Origin: Roseateles sp. XES5
GTDB lineage: Bacteria > Pseudomonadota > Alphaproteobacteria > Rhizobiales > Rhizobiaceae
NCBI RefSeq assembly: GCF_020535545.1
Contig: NZ_CP084753.1
Location: forward strand, 558,001-622,000
Direction: 5' to 3'
DNA length: 64,000 nt
The position numbers were made by a program, and so were the translations under genes. The notes under the pieces were generated by a model. It did not search any database. It saw nothing but the letters and a program-made list of their open reading frames with translations, and had not been told where the DNA came from. Numbering within the stretch: position 1 is the first letter of the stretch; each line of letters begins with the position of its first letter. Below are positions 1 to 8,030 of this stretch, one piece after another.

Positions 1-734
1 GCCGGCGCTGCGATGCGCTCGGCGTGGACACCATTGTCGTCTTCGATACGCACTGGCTGGTCAACACCGCCTACCATATCAACGCCCGCGCACGGTATCA
101 GGGCGTCTATACCAGCAACGAGTTCCCGCACTTCATCCAGAATCTCGCCTATGACTATCGCGGCGCACCGGCGCTCGGCGACGAGATCGCCCGGCGGGTG
201 CAGGCCGAGAACATCCGCATGATGGCGCACCATGTCGACACGCTGGAACTGGAATACGGCACGCTGGTGCCGATGCGCTACATCAATGCCGACGGCCGTT
301 TCCGCGTGCTCTCCATCGCCGCCTGGTGCCCCTGGCACGAGATGGAGGAGAGCTTCCGCATCGGCCGGGCCGTGCGCGCGGCCATCGAGGCGAGCGACGG
401 CACGGTCGCGGTGCTCGCCAGCGGTTCGCTCTCCCACCGCATCCATGACAACAACGATGCACCCGCCGGCATCCACACCATTTCCGACGAATTCTACCGG
501 CAGGTGGACCTGCGCGTGCTCGACCTGTGGCGTGACGGCCGCAACGCGGAATTCGTAAAGATGCTGCCGCTCTATTCCCGCCTCTGCCACGGCGAGGGCT
601 TCATGCACGACACGGCCATGCTGTTCGGCGCGCTCGGCGGCAGCGACTATGCCGGCAAGGCGGAGATCCTGACGGGCTATTTCACCTCCTCCGGCACCGG
701 GCAGGTCAACGCCGTCTTCCCCCTCGCCGCCTGA
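1..734 (+). CDS. hpaD: 3,4-dihydroxyphenylacetate 2,3-dioxygenase-like class III extradiol dioxygenase (5' partial)
   Basis: Cytoplasmic ring-cleaving dioxygenase of the LigB superfamily, which opens catechols such as homoprotocatechuate with Fe(II). The frame is open to the window edge (first full codon at base 3), so the N-terminus lies upstream and the GTG at 24 is an internal Val. 243 residues are visible. They include the LGVDTIVVFDTHW block near the left edge, whose His is an expected metal ligand, and a later SGSLSHRIHD stretch typical of the family. The homoprotocatechuate assignment rests on overall resemblance; a related catechol is possible. It may belong with the aldehyde dehydrogenase and FeaR-like regulator found about 10 kb away. 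Confidence 0.8.
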   Translation, partial: RRCDALGVDTIVVFDTHWLVNTAYHINARARYQGVYTSNEFPHFIQNLAYDYRGAPALGDEIARRVQAENIRMMAHHVDTLELEYGTLVPMRYINADGRFRVLSIAAWCPWHEMEESFRIGRAVRAAIEASDGTVAVLASGSLSHRIHDNNDAPAGIHTISDEFYRQVDLRVLDLWRDGRNAEFVKMLPLYSRLCHGEGFMHDTAMLFGALGGSDYAGKAEILTGYFTSSGTGQVNAVFPLAA

Positions 735-901
735 TCTGCGGCAGACCTTCGGAAAATATGACCAAGCGAGGGGCAAATGCACCCGCATGGCCGCCGCGCC
801 CTTGCAAAAGGCAAAACCGAAGCGGTAGTGATCGGAATGGGTGGAGACGGACTCCTGTGCGCCTCCAGGGACAGCCGATGCATTTCTGAAGGTGGCGAAA
901 T

Positions 902-1519
902 ATGGAAATTTTCACAGCGGCCGGTTTGACGGCGCTCTTGCAGGTCATCGCGATCGACCTCGTTCTGGCCGGCGACAATGCCGTGGTCATCGGCCTTGCG
1001 GCGGCGGGCCTGCCGGCCGACCAGCGCAAGAAGGCGATCCTCGTCGGCATCATCGCGGCGACGGTGCTGCGCATCGCCTTCGCGACCATTGCGGTGCACC
1101 TGCTCGCGATCATCGGCCTCCTGCTCGCCGGCGGCCTGCTGCTGCTCTGGGTCTGCTGGAAGATGTGGCGCGAACTGCGCAGCGGCGGCCATGAGGCGGG
1201 CGAGGATGGCGAAGAGGTCGCCGGCGCACCGCGCAAGACCTTCTTCCAGGCGGCCACGCAGATCGTCGTCGCCGACGTCTCCATGTCGCTCGACAACGTG
1301 CTCGCTGTCGCCGGCGCGGCGCGCGAGCATCCGAGCGTGCTGATCATCGGCCTTGCGCTCTCCATCGCGCTGATGGGCATCGCGGCGAACTTCATCGCCC
1401 GCCTGCTCAACAAGCACCGCTGGATCGCCTATGTCGGCCTTGCCATCATCCTCTACGTCTCGCTCGACATGATCTATCGCGGCGCGCTCGAAGTCATGCC
1501 CTACCTGCCCGCGGGTTGA
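902..1519 (+). CDS. TerC/YjbE-family integral membrane protein
   Basis: 205-residue inner-membrane protein of the TerC family, linked in other bacteria to metal (Mn) export or tellurite resistance. The two family repeats are visible: an acidic DLVLAGDN motif near residue 20 and a matching DVSMSLDN motif near residue 125. Each sits at the start of a hydrophobic block, separated by a charged loop around residues 95-110. An AAGGTGG ribosome-binding site lies just before the ATG. It stands alone, with a hairpin right after the stop. I looked for a yybP-ykoY manganese riboswitch in the 167 bases upstream and saw no convincing one. Confidence 0.85.
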   Translation: MEIFTAAGLTALLQVIAIDLVLAGDNAVVIGLAAAGLPADQRKKAILVGIIAATVLRIAFATIAVHLLAIIGLLLAGGLLLLWVCWKMWRELRSGGHEAGEDGEEVAGAPRKTFFQAATQIVVADVSMSLDNVLAVAGAAREHPSVLIIGLALSIALMGIAANFIARLLNKHRWIAYVGLAIILYVSLDMIYRGALEVMPYLPAG

Positions 1520-1526
1520 CGTCTCC

Positions 1527-1550
1527 GCTGCGGCCGGTAGAGGCCGCAGC
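1527..1550 (+). terminator. Hairpin terminator after the TerC-family gene
   Basis: Perfect 9-bp stem (GCTGCGGCC / GGCCGCAGC) with a 6-base loop, starting 8 bases after the stop codon and followed by a pyrimidine-rich CCTCCTCTTT tail. It separates the TerC gene from the next operon. Confidence 0.6.
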
Positions 1551-1645
1551 CCTCCTCTTTGCAGTCTCGGACAAGGCAAAGTGCAGAACCGGACGCGACG
1601 CCAGCGGCGCGTTTCTGCATGATCGGTCCAGCAAGGGAGGAACAC

Positions 1646-2434
1646 ATGCGTTTTGACAACAAGGTCGCCCTCGTCACCGGCGGGGGCACGGGCATCGGCG
1701 CCGCGGTCGCGCGGCGCATCGCCGCCGAAGGTGGCAAGGTCGCGCTGGTCGGGCGACGCCCGGAACCGCTGAAGGCCGTCGCCGAGGAGATCGGCGCCGC
1801 CGTCTTCGCCGCCGACGCGGCCGACACCGCCAGCATGAAGGCCGCCGTCGCGGCCGTCGCCGAACGGTTCGGCGGCATCGACATCCTCATCGCCAATGCG
1901 GGCGGGCACGGCGTCGGCCCGACCGTCTCGATGAGCGACGAGACCTGGGACCTCGCCGTCCGCCTCAACCTCAACACCGCCTTCGTTTCCGCACGCGAAA
2001 CCCTGCCGCACCTCATCCGCGCCAAGGGCAACATCGTCGTGCTCGCATCCATCGCCGGTCTCTTCGCCGGGCCGGATGCCGTCGGCTACGTCACCATGAA
2101 ACACGGCTGCATCGGCCTCGCCAAATCGCTGGCGCGCGACTACGGCCGCCTCGGCGTGCGCACCAACACGGTCTGCCCCGGCTGGGTGACGACCGCGATG
2201 GCCGACGAGCAGATGGAAGTGCTGGTGGAGAAACACGGCCTCGCCTCGATCGCCGAGGCCTATGCGCTGGTGACGAAGGACGTACCGCTCGGCCGGCCGG
2301 CAAGCGCAGAAGAAGTGGCGAACGCCGTCTGCTTCCTCGCCTCGGGCGAGGCGGCAATGATCAACGGCGCGATCCTGACGGTGGACGGCGGCGCCGGCAC
2401 CGTGGATCTGCCGACCCTCGCCTTCGTGGAATAG
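1646..2434 (+). CDS. Short-chain dehydrogenase/reductase (SDR)
   Basis: 262-residue NAD(P)-dependent oxidoreductase of the classical SDR family. Visible are the nucleotide-binding TGGGTGIG motif (about residues 11-18), the NAG motif in IANAGG, a catalytic Ser in VVLASIAG and the YVTMK version of YxxxK. The C-terminal TVDGGAGT is also typical. The frame is open from 1559, but the ATG at 1646 follows a strong GGGAGG site and gives normal family length. It is first in a three-gene set with a MoaF-family and an NTF2-like protein. That pairing recalls the monoamine-inducible genes of Klebsiella, so the substrate may be an amine-derived alcohol or ketone (inference). Confidence 0.88.
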   Translation: MRFDNKVALVTGGGTGIGAAVARRIAAEGGKVALVGRRPEPLKAVAEEIGAAVFAADAADTASMKAAVAAVAERFGGIDILIANAGGHGVGPTVSMSDETWDLAVRLNLNTAFVSARETLPHLIRAKGNIVVLASIAGLFAGPDAVGYVTMKHGCIGLAKSLARDYGRLGVRTNTVCPGWVTTAMADEQMEVLVEKHGLASIAEAYALVTKDVPLGRPASAEEVANAVCFLASGEAAMINGAILTVDGGAGTVDLPTLAFVE

Positions 2435-2478
2435 AGCCGTCGTCCCGAACGGCAGAACACCCCAACCCTTTGTTTCAA

Positions 2479-2508
2479 GCAAGTCCGGGCGCATTGCGTC
2501 GGACTTGC
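2479..2508 (+). other. Intercistronic hairpin before the MoaF-family gene
   Basis: Inverted repeat GCAAGTCCG / CGGACTTGC with a 12-base loop, lying between the SDR gene and the ribosome-binding site of the MoaF-family gene. There is no T-tract, so it is more likely an RNA processing or stability element than a terminator. Confidence 0.45.
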
Positions 2509-2525
2509 CCCAGGAGGAACCCGAC

Positions 2526-3308
2526 ATGGCAGTGGAAAACCCGAAGGACTGGAAGACCTATGACCAGTTCGCCTATGGCATCGACACCAACCGCCTGCCC
2601 GCCACCGACGCGCTGGCCGGCTCGCGCCACACGATCCGCTTCGACGACGGCCGCGACCTCTCGCTCGATTTCACCGGCGGCACGGTGACCTGGACGGAAG
2701 CGTCCGGCTCCGGCACGGACGCCGTCGAGGTGGTCGAGGTCGCGCCCGACACCTATTTCGTCGAGATCGCCTTCGCCGCAAAGCCCCTCGAGGCCGAGAC
2801 GCTGATCCTCAACCTTTCTTCCCGCCGGGCGCTGTCGATCCTTTCGGTCGTGCGGCCGAAGGAGGAGACGGTGGGCGAACCACAGGTCGGGCAGATTTTC
2901 CGTCCGGGCGTCATCGCCGGTGGCGAGCCCAGCGGCATGGTGCCGGAGGAGACGCGCGACCTCATCGGCCTTCGCGCCCACTTCACCTACAGCCCCAACC
3001 ATGTCTACGAGCACACCTACCTGTCGTCGAAGCGTTATGCCTGGCAGTGCCTCGTCGGCGTGCAGCGCGGCCATGGCGACGTGGACCTCGCCACCACCTA
3101 CAAGTTCGCCGAGAACCAGTACGTCTTCACCTTCCGCGAGTTCAAGATTCCGGTCGCCTCGACCTTCTTCTACAACTTCGCCGACATGCGCTCGACGGGC
3201 AAGTTCCTCGGCATCAACGGCGAGGGCGCCATCCAGAACAGCAATGCCGGCGCCTTCATCCGCAAGGCCTCGGTGACCGCCTACCAGCCCGGTGAGGAGC
3301 CCGTCTGA
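2526..3308 (+). CDS. MoaF-family protein (monoamine-type MoaF, not molybdenum cofactor synthesis)
   Basis: 260-residue protein with the N- and C-terminal MoaF domains, full of short beta-strands and without a signal peptide or membrane segment. The frame opens at a TTG at 2505, but the ATG at 2526 is preceded by an AGGAGG site and is preferred. From memory, the family is named after a Klebsiella gene needed for a monoamine-inducible 30-kDa protein; the biochemical role is unknown. It lies 91 bases after the SDR gene and overlaps the next start by one base (TGATG), so the set is probably co-transcribed and the NTF2-like gene translationally coupled. Confidence 0.75.
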   Translation: MAVENPKDWKTYDQFAYGIDTNRLPATDALAGSRHTIRFDDGRDLSLDFTGGTVTWTEASGSGTDAVEVVEVAPDTYFVEIAFAAKPLEAETLILNLSSRRALSILSVVRPKEETVGEPQVGQIFRPGVIAGGEPSGMVPEETRDLIGLRAHFTYSPNHVYEHTYLSSKRYAWQCLVGVQRGHGDVDLATTYKFAENQYVFTFREFKIPVASTFFYNFADMRSTGKFLGINGEGAIQNSNAGAFIRKASVTAYQPGEEPV

Positions 3309-3700
3309 TGCGCACGGCCTACGAGATCGTCAAAGCCCATTACGATGCCAATGCCCGCCGCGACATGGCGGGCATGCTGGCCGACATCGCCGAGGACTGC
3401 CGCTGGACCGAGATGGACGGCTTTCCCTGCGCCGGCACCTATGTCGGCCCGGATGCGATCGTGAAAAACGTCTTCGCCGCCCTCGGCGCGGACTGGGACG
3501 GCTACACGTTCGCGCTGGAACGCCTGCTCGACGCCGGGAACGACGCGGTCGCCATCGGCAACTACACCGCCCGCTTCAAGGCGACCGGCAAGGCAATGAA
3601 CGTGCGCGTCGTGCATGTCTGGGGCGTCGCGGACGACAAGATCCGCCGCTTCGAGCAATTCACCGATACGCTGCGCGTCGCCGAGGCGATGCAAGGCTGA
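3308..3700 (+). CDS. NTF2-like/SnoaL-like small protein
   Basis: 130-residue protein with the NTF2-like cone fold. It has an N-terminal helix ending in a YDANARRDMAGM segment, then the common WTEMDGFPCAGTYVG pattern of SnoaL-like polyketide cyclases and isomerases, then beta-strands closing with RRFEQFTDT. Members include small isomerases, dehydratases and ligand-binding subunits; the chemistry cannot be read from sequence. The ATG overlaps the stop of the MoaF-family gene by one base. It probably acts on the same pathway as the SDR and MoaF proteins. Confidence 0.75.
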   Translation: MRTAYEIVKAHYDANARRDMAGMLADIAEDCRWTEMDGFPCAGTYVGPDAIVKNVFAALGADWDGYTFALERLLDAGNDAVAIGNYTARFKATGKAMNVRVVHVWGVADDKIRRFEQFTDTLRVAEAMQG

Positions 3701-3710
3701 CGGAAACGGG

Positions 3711-3733
3711 GCGGCGGCGGATCACGCCGCCGC
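3711..3733. terminator. Hairpin between convergent genes
   Basis: Perfect 9-bp stem GCGGCGGCG / CGCCGCCGC with a GATCA loop between the converging NTF2-like and AraC genes. It covers the AraC stop codon. There is no T-run on either side, so termination is likely but not certain. Confidence 0.4.
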
Positions 3734-4660
3734 TTCCCGCCATTGCGAGGGCGTCGTGTCGTAGCGCTGGCGGAAGAGGCGCGAAAAATGCGCGCTGGAG
3801 GCGAAGCCGAATTCGAAGGCGATGTCGGCGATCGAGCCGGGACGGACGGGACGGCTGCGCAGGGCCTCTGCGGCAGTGGCAAGACGCCGCTCCCAGATGA
3901 AGTCGGCCGGCGTCGTGCCCTCGGCGGCAAAGGCCTTGTAGACATAGCGCACGGAACAGCCCATGCGCCGCGCGATATCGGCCGCGTCGAGATCGGCGCG
4001 GCGGACATTCTCCGTCACATAGGCCTTCATCCGATCGAACAGAAGCGCGAGCGGCGGCGCATCCGCCTGGGCTTCGGCCCCGGCGCAGCCGGCGACGATG
4101 GTGCGCGTCAGCTCCGCCATGGCCCGCCCGAGGCTGTCGCGGCCGGCCGCGTCCAGCCGGTCCAGCTCCCCGAACGTCGTCTGCATCATCGACAGCAGCA
4201 CCGCCTGCAGCCCGCCCGGCACCAGCGGCGCAGCCAGCGGCCGGCGGAGGCGCGCGGCGAGCGCGCGCGGCAGCGTCTCGCGCGGCACCTGCAGCATCAG
4301 CACTTCGACCGGCATGGGATTTTCGAGCCTGTAGCTATAGGCGGGATCGTAGATGACGAGCGCCTTCGGCCCGACCGTCAGGTTGCAATCGGCCTGGTGA
4401 AACCGCGAGAGGCCACGCGTCTGCAGGATCAGCTTGATCATGTCCGGCCGGCCGCCGTCGATCCGCACGCTGCTGCCATCGACGAGATGGGCGTCGGCAT
4501 CGAGGCGCGTCAGACGGCACTGGCCGAGCCGCGCCGAAACGAGCCGGCTCGCCCGCTCCCGCCCTTCGGAAAAATGCAGGCGCACGCTGCCGAACAGGCG
4601 GCGGGCGACGAAGGGAACGTCACCGCCCACGGCGGCATCGAAGGGGGAGAGCATGGCCAT
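3722..4660 (-). CDS. AraC/XylS-family transcriptional regulator
   Basis: About 312 residues. An N-terminal AraC-type ligand-binding domain covers roughly residues 10-200. The C-terminal domain holds two helix-turn-helix units, DAADIARRMGCSVRYVYKAF and the second with DIAFEFGFASSAHFSRLFRQ, ending in the usual RYDTTPSQWR. The frame extends to a TTG at 4675, but the ATG at 4660 (or 4654) sits right after the preceding livF stop and is preferred. As the last gene of the minus-strand FeaR/ALDH/GMC/Liv run it probably senses the imported substrate or a product of it. It is a second AraC-type regulator beside the FeaR-like one at the other end. Confidence 0.85.
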   Translation of the reverse strand: MAMLSPFDAAVGGDVPFVARRLFGSVRLHFSEGRERASRLVSARLGQCRLTRLDADAHLVDGSSVRIDGGRPDMIKLILQTRGLSRFHQADCNLTVGPKALVIYDPAYSYRLENPMPVEVLMLQVPRETLPRALAARLRRPLAAPLVPGGLQAVLLSMMQTTFGELDRLDAAGRDSLGRAMAELTRTIVAGCAGAEAQADAPPLALLFDRMKAYVTENVRRADLDAADIARRMGCSVRYVYKAFAAEGTTPADFIWERRLATAAEALRSRPVRPGSIADIAFEFGFASSAHFSRLFRQRYDTTPSQWREAAA

Positions 4661-4664
4661 CGTC

Positions 4665-5372
4665 TCACTCCGCAAGATAGGCGCCGTGCAGGATATCCGG
4701 CTGGTGGCGCAGGGTTTCGGACGCCCCGTCGAAGACGATGCGGCCGCGCTCCATCACGAGAGCGTGGCTCGCAAGGCCGAGGGCGAGATTGGCGAACTGC
4801 TCGATCAGGAGCACACCGATGCCGTCTTCGGCGGCAAGGGTGAGCGCCTCGGCCAGCCGCTTGACGACGGTGGGTGCCAGGCCGAGCGAGAGTTCGTCGA
4901 CGATCATGAAGCGCGGCCGGGCGAGGAAGGCCTGCGCCATCGCCACCATCTGCTTCTGTCCGCCGGAAAGATCCCCGGCGCGCTGATGACGGCGGGCCTC
5001 CAGTTCCGGGAAGATGGCGAAGGCGCGGGAAAGCCCCTCGCGCCGCGCATTCACGCCGCGCTCCAGCACGGCGACAAGCAGGTTGTCCTCGACGCTCATC
5101 TGGCCGAGCACGCGATGGCCCTCCGGCACCATGGCGACGCCCCGGCGGCGCACCGCATCGGCCGAAAGGCCCGCCAGCGTCACATCGCCAAGACGCACCG
5201 TGCCCGATGCGGTGGGGATCGCGCCCGAAAGCGCCATGACGGTGCTGGATTTTCCCGCTCCATTCGCCCCAAGCAGCGTGCTGATCCGGCCGGCGGCGAG
5301 CGTGAAGGAAATGCCGTGCAGCACCTTCTTGCCGCCGCGCTCGACCACGAGGTTTTCCACGGTGATGGACAT
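4665..5372 (-). CDS. livF: Branched-chain-type ABC transporter ATP-binding protein LivF (system 1)
   Basis: 235-residue cytoplasmic ATPase. Walker A GANGAGKS lies at about residues 35-42, the signature LSGGQKQ at 135-141 and Walker B FMIVDE at 155-160, followed by the LivF-typical LSLGLAP. The frame stays open far upstream in antisense of livG and livM; the ATG at 5372 overlaps the livG stop by one base and gives normal LivF length. It pairs with LivG to drive import through LivH/LivM. The HAA5-type family covers branched amino acids, amides, urea and aromatic acids, so the substrate is open. Confidence 0.88.
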   Translation of the reverse strand: MSITVENLVVERGGKKVLHGISFTLAAGRISTLLGANGAGKSSTVMALSGAIPTASGTVRLGDVTLAGLSADAVRRRGVAMVPEGHRVLGQMSVEDNLLVAVLERGVNARREGLSRAFAIFPELEARRHQRAGDLSGGQKQMVAMAQAFLARPRFMIVDELSLGLAPTVVKRLAEALTLAAEDGIGVLLIEQFANLALGLASHALVMERGRIVFDGASETLRHQPDILHGAYLAE

Positions 5373-6076
5373 CAGATCTCTCCGAGATAGGCGCGGCGGA
5401 CATCGGGATCGGCGAGCACCGCATCGGTCGGGCCGAGGGCGAGGCGCTTGCCGTAGTCGAGCACCAGCGTCTCGGCGCACATAGCGCGGATGAGATCGAC
5501 ATCGTGGTCGATGACGATCACCTGCGCGCCGAAGGCATCGGGAATGGAAAGAACGAGGTCGCGCAGCCGTGCGCCTTCCTCGTCGGTGAGGCCGGCCGCC
5601 GGCTCGTCGAGCAGGATCAGGCGCGGCGTGCCGATCAGGCACTTGCCGAGCTCCACCAGCCGCCGCTCGAAGAGGTTGAGCCGCGCGCCGAGCCGATGGG
5701 CGACGCCGGCAAGGCCGACGAAATCCAGCGCGCGGTCCGTGGTTCGACCGCGTTCGCCAGCTGCGGCGACATTGTCGGCAAGCGCGGCAAGGTTTTCGCG
5801 CGCCGTCAGGTCTTCCACCACCTGTTCCGTCTGGAAGGAGCGGCGCAGCCCGGCTCGCACCCTTTGCAGCGGCGAGAGCGGCAGGAGCGACTGCCCGTCG
5901 AGGCGGACGGCGCCCTCCACCGGGCGCACGAAGCCCGAGAGCACGTTGAGCAGCGTCGTCTTGCCGGCGCCGTTCGGGCCGATGAGGCCGGAGACGGGTG
6001 CGCTCAGCGCCGCCGTGAGCCGGTCGATGGGTTTGATGCCGCCGAAGCGGACGGAAAGCGTCTCGATCTCGATCAT
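5372..6076 (-). CDS. livG: Branched-chain-type ABC transporter ATP-binding protein LivG (system 1)
   Basis: 234-residue ATPase with Walker A GPNGAGKT at residues 33-40 and Walker B LILLDEPAAGLT near residue 155. The ABC signature is not LSGGQ: the matching position reads LNLFERRLVELG, a variant found among LivG-type subunits but without the usual Gly-Gly. LivF keeps the canonical signature, so one composite site may be degenerate. It overlaps livM by 4 bases (ATGA) and livF by 1, a tightly coupled operon. Confidence 0.87.
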   Translation of the reverse strand: MIEIETLSVRFGGIKPIDRLTAALSAPVSGLIGPNGAGKTTLLNVLSGFVRPVEGAVRLDGQSLLPLSPLQRVRAGLRRSFQTEQVVEDLTARENLAALADNVAAAGERGRTTDRALDFVGLAGVAHRLGARLNLFERRLVELGKCLIGTPRLILLDEPAAGLTDEEGARLRDLVLSIPDAFGAQVIVIDHDVDLIRAMCAETLVLDYGKRLALGPTDAVLADPDVRRAYLGEI

Positions 6077-7104
6077 CTCTCCCCTCCCCTGGTGAAGCGG
6101 GCGAGAAGCACCGCGATCTGCCCGGCAATGCCGGAGGGCGCGGTTGCCAGCGCATGGAACAGCGCGACGCCGAAAATGCCGATGGTGACGTAGCCGTCGA
6201 TACCGAGATCGGTAAGGAGCGCCGGCAGGGCGCGCAGCAAGAGGCCGGCAATGACCGCGCCATACCAGTGGAACGCCCCGCCGACGGTCGCCAGCGCGAA
6301 AAGGTTGAGGCTCTCGAAGGCGGAGAAGGCTCGGCCTTCGAGCTGGCCGACATTGCCGGCGAGCAGCCCGCCCGCAATGCCGGCGAGGAAGCCGGACAGG
6401 GCGAAGGCCCAGGCCTTGTAGGCGAGCACGTTGACACCGGACGAGATCGCCACCGTCTCGCCCTTGCGGATCAGCGCCCAGGCGCGGCCGGGCCGGGTGA
6501 TCTTGTGCGCCTGCACCAGCATCAGGCCGAGCGTGGCGATGGCCGCCGTATAGAGAAAATAGGGGATCGCCTCGGCGGCGAGCGCCGGACGGGGCAGCAT
6601 GGCGCGGCCGGAACCATCGGCCCGGCCGAGGAAGCCCGGCCCGCCATCGGGAAAGCCCCAGGCGGAGATGACGATCTGGAACGCCCCCGCCAGCATCAGC
6701 GTCACCAGCGCGAGATAGAGGCCGCGCAGCCGGAGCGCCGGCAGACCGAAGACGAGGCCGAGAAGCGCCGCGACCACGCCGCCCGCCAGAAGGCTCGCCT
6801 CGAAGGGCGGCTGGAAGGCATGGCCGATGCGCAGCGTCACCCAGCCGCCGACGCCGACCAGCGCGAACTGGCAGAGCGAGACGAGGCCGAGCTGGCCGTA
6901 GAGCACCGCGACGCCGGCGACGGAGAGCGACAGGGCCATGGCGGAGGTCAGCGCCGACAGCCAGAAGGCATTGGCAAAAAAGGCGATGGCGGCGGAGAAG
7001 ACCGCCATGGCGAGCGTGATGGCAAGGAGCGGGTGTTGCCTGCGGATCGGCGCCGCCGGCGGGGCGGGAACGGCCATGGGGGAAAGGGTGTCCTGCATGC
7101 TCAT
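6073..7104 (-). CDS. livM: Branched-chain-type ABC transporter permease LivM (system 1)
   Basis: 343-residue inner-membrane permease with about 9-10 hydrophobic segments. The LivM hallmark region LVSLCQFALVGVGGWVTLRIG is at about residues 73-93, and LPALRLRGLYLALVTL at about 123-138. The charged 25-residue N-terminus lies before the first membrane helix. It overlaps livG (4 bases) and livH (4 bases), so the four transport genes are translationally coupled. Confidence 0.88.
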   Translation of the reverse strand: MSMQDTLSPMAVPAPPAAPIRRQHPLLAITLAMAVFSAAIAFFANAFWLSALTSAMALSLSVAGVAVLYGQLGLVSLCQFALVGVGGWVTLRIGHAFQPPFEASLLAGGVVAALLGLVFGLPALRLRGLYLALVTLMLAGAFQIVISAWGFPDGGPGFLGRADGSGRAMLPRPALAAEAIPYFLYTAAIATLGLMLVQAHKITRPGRAWALIRKGETVAISSGVNVLAYKAWAFALSGFLAGIAGGLLAGNVGQLEGRAFSAFESLNLFALATVGGAFHWYGAVIAGLLLRALPALLTDLGIDGYVTIGIFGVALFHALATAPSGIAGQIAVLLARFTRGGER

Positions 7105-7967
7105 CTGTCCCTCATCGCGGCTTTGGACGTACTGCCAAGGATGGTGACCGCGACGAGCGCGATGACGAAGGGCGCCGCGGCGCGGTAGGGCGAGATCAGC
7201 GTGATCGGGGTCAGCACCGCCTCGGCAAGACCGATGCCGACGCCAGCGAGCGCCGTCACGTAGAGCGAGCGGAGCTGGCCGAGGATCGCGGCGGCGATGG
7301 CGGGAATGACGACGAAGGTGAGGAACGTGCCCTGCAGGCGCACGAGATCGGCAAGCAGAAGGCCGGCAAGGCCGGAGAAGAGGCCGGTGATCAACCAGGC
7401 GGCGGTTTCCGTGTGCAGCACGCGCACGCCGAGAATGGCCGAAAGGTCGCGGTCGTTGGCAAGCGCCCGCATGTCGAGGCCGAGGCGCGTGCGGTTCAAA
7501 AGCAGCGTGATGGCGGCGACCATGGCGAGCGCCAGGAAGAGCGCGATCAGCCGGGTGAAGGTGAGCCGCACGCCGAACAGCGTCAGGTACATCTGGTCGG
7601 TCGGAAACTGTAGGCGCCGCGGCAGCTCACCCCAGACGACGCCCATGACGGCAATCAGCACGAGGGCCGGCGCCAGGGTGCCGACGGCGCGAACGACGGT
7701 ATCGCGATGCGACAGCAAGGGCGCAAAGAGGCGGCCGTAGACGAAACTCACCAGCGTCGACGTGACGACCCCGGCGAGGATGGCAAGCGCGAGCGGCCAG
7801 TTCCATTGCAGGATCTGCCAGGCGACATGGGCGCCCAGCGCACCGAAGGCGCCGAAGGCGAAGTTCAGCACGCCGGTCGAACGGTAGAGAATGACGAGAC
7901 CGACGCCCGACAGCGCGTAGACCGCGCCGATCCCGAGGCCGGAAATCAGGAATGGCAGGAGAGACAT
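7101..7967 (-). CDS. livH: Branched-chain-type ABC transporter permease LivH (system 1)
   Basis: 288-residue inner-membrane permease. It has the LivH N-terminal pattern with LGIGAVYALSGVGLVILYRS and NFAFGAFGALGA in the first third, and the conserved LTPITLISPYRAAAPFV stretch near the end. The frame opens at 8009, but the ATG at 7967 starts at the usual hydrophobic helix and is preferred. It lies 63 bases after the binding-protein gene, with a strong hairpin in that gap. Confidence 0.88.
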   Translation of the reverse strand: MSLLPFLISGLGIGAVYALSGVGLVILYRSTGVLNFAFGAFGALGAHVAWQILQWNWPLALAILAGVVTSTLVSFVYGRLFAPLLSHRDTVVRAVGTLAPALVLIAVMGVVWGELPRRLQFPTDQMYLTLFGVRLTFTRLIALFLALAMVAAITLLLNRTRLGLDMRALANDRDLSAILGVRVLHTETAAWLITGLFSGLAGLLLADLVRLQGTFLTFVVIPAIAAAILGQLRSLYVTALAGVGIGLAEAVLTPITLISPYRAAAPFVIALVAVTILGSTSKAAMRDR

Positions 7968-7993
7968 GACGTCCTCGATGTATCGGAATGGAA

Positions 7994-8024
7994 GGCCCTG
8001 CGGACGCATGGCGCCCGCAGGGCC
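7994..8024 (-). other. Intercistronic hairpin between binding-protein and permease genes
   Basis: Perfect 10-bp stem GGCCCTGCGG / CCGCAGGGCC with an 11-base loop, 6 bases past the binding-protein stop and ahead of livH. No T-tract follows. This is the usual place for a hairpin that protects the 5' segment of the mRNA, giving more binding protein than permease. Confidence 0.6.
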
Positions 8025-8030
8025 GGTCGG

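Noticed and set aside
735..901. Manganese (yybP-ykoY) riboswitch before the TerC-family gene
   Set aside because: The expected conserved stems and loops could not be found in these 167 bases.
677..2527. A 616-residue minus-strand open frame
   Set aside because: It is antisense to the TerC and SDR genes. The translation is rich in Arg, Gly, Asp and His with no family pattern, as expected for a GC-rich shadow frame. The same applies to the long frames antisense to putA (43626-46778) and to fahA/hmgA (37923-40928).
2526..3308. Molybdenum cofactor biosynthesis gene
   Set aside because: Only the family name suggests this. No other molybdenum cofactor gene is near and the neighbours are SDR and NTF2-like genes.
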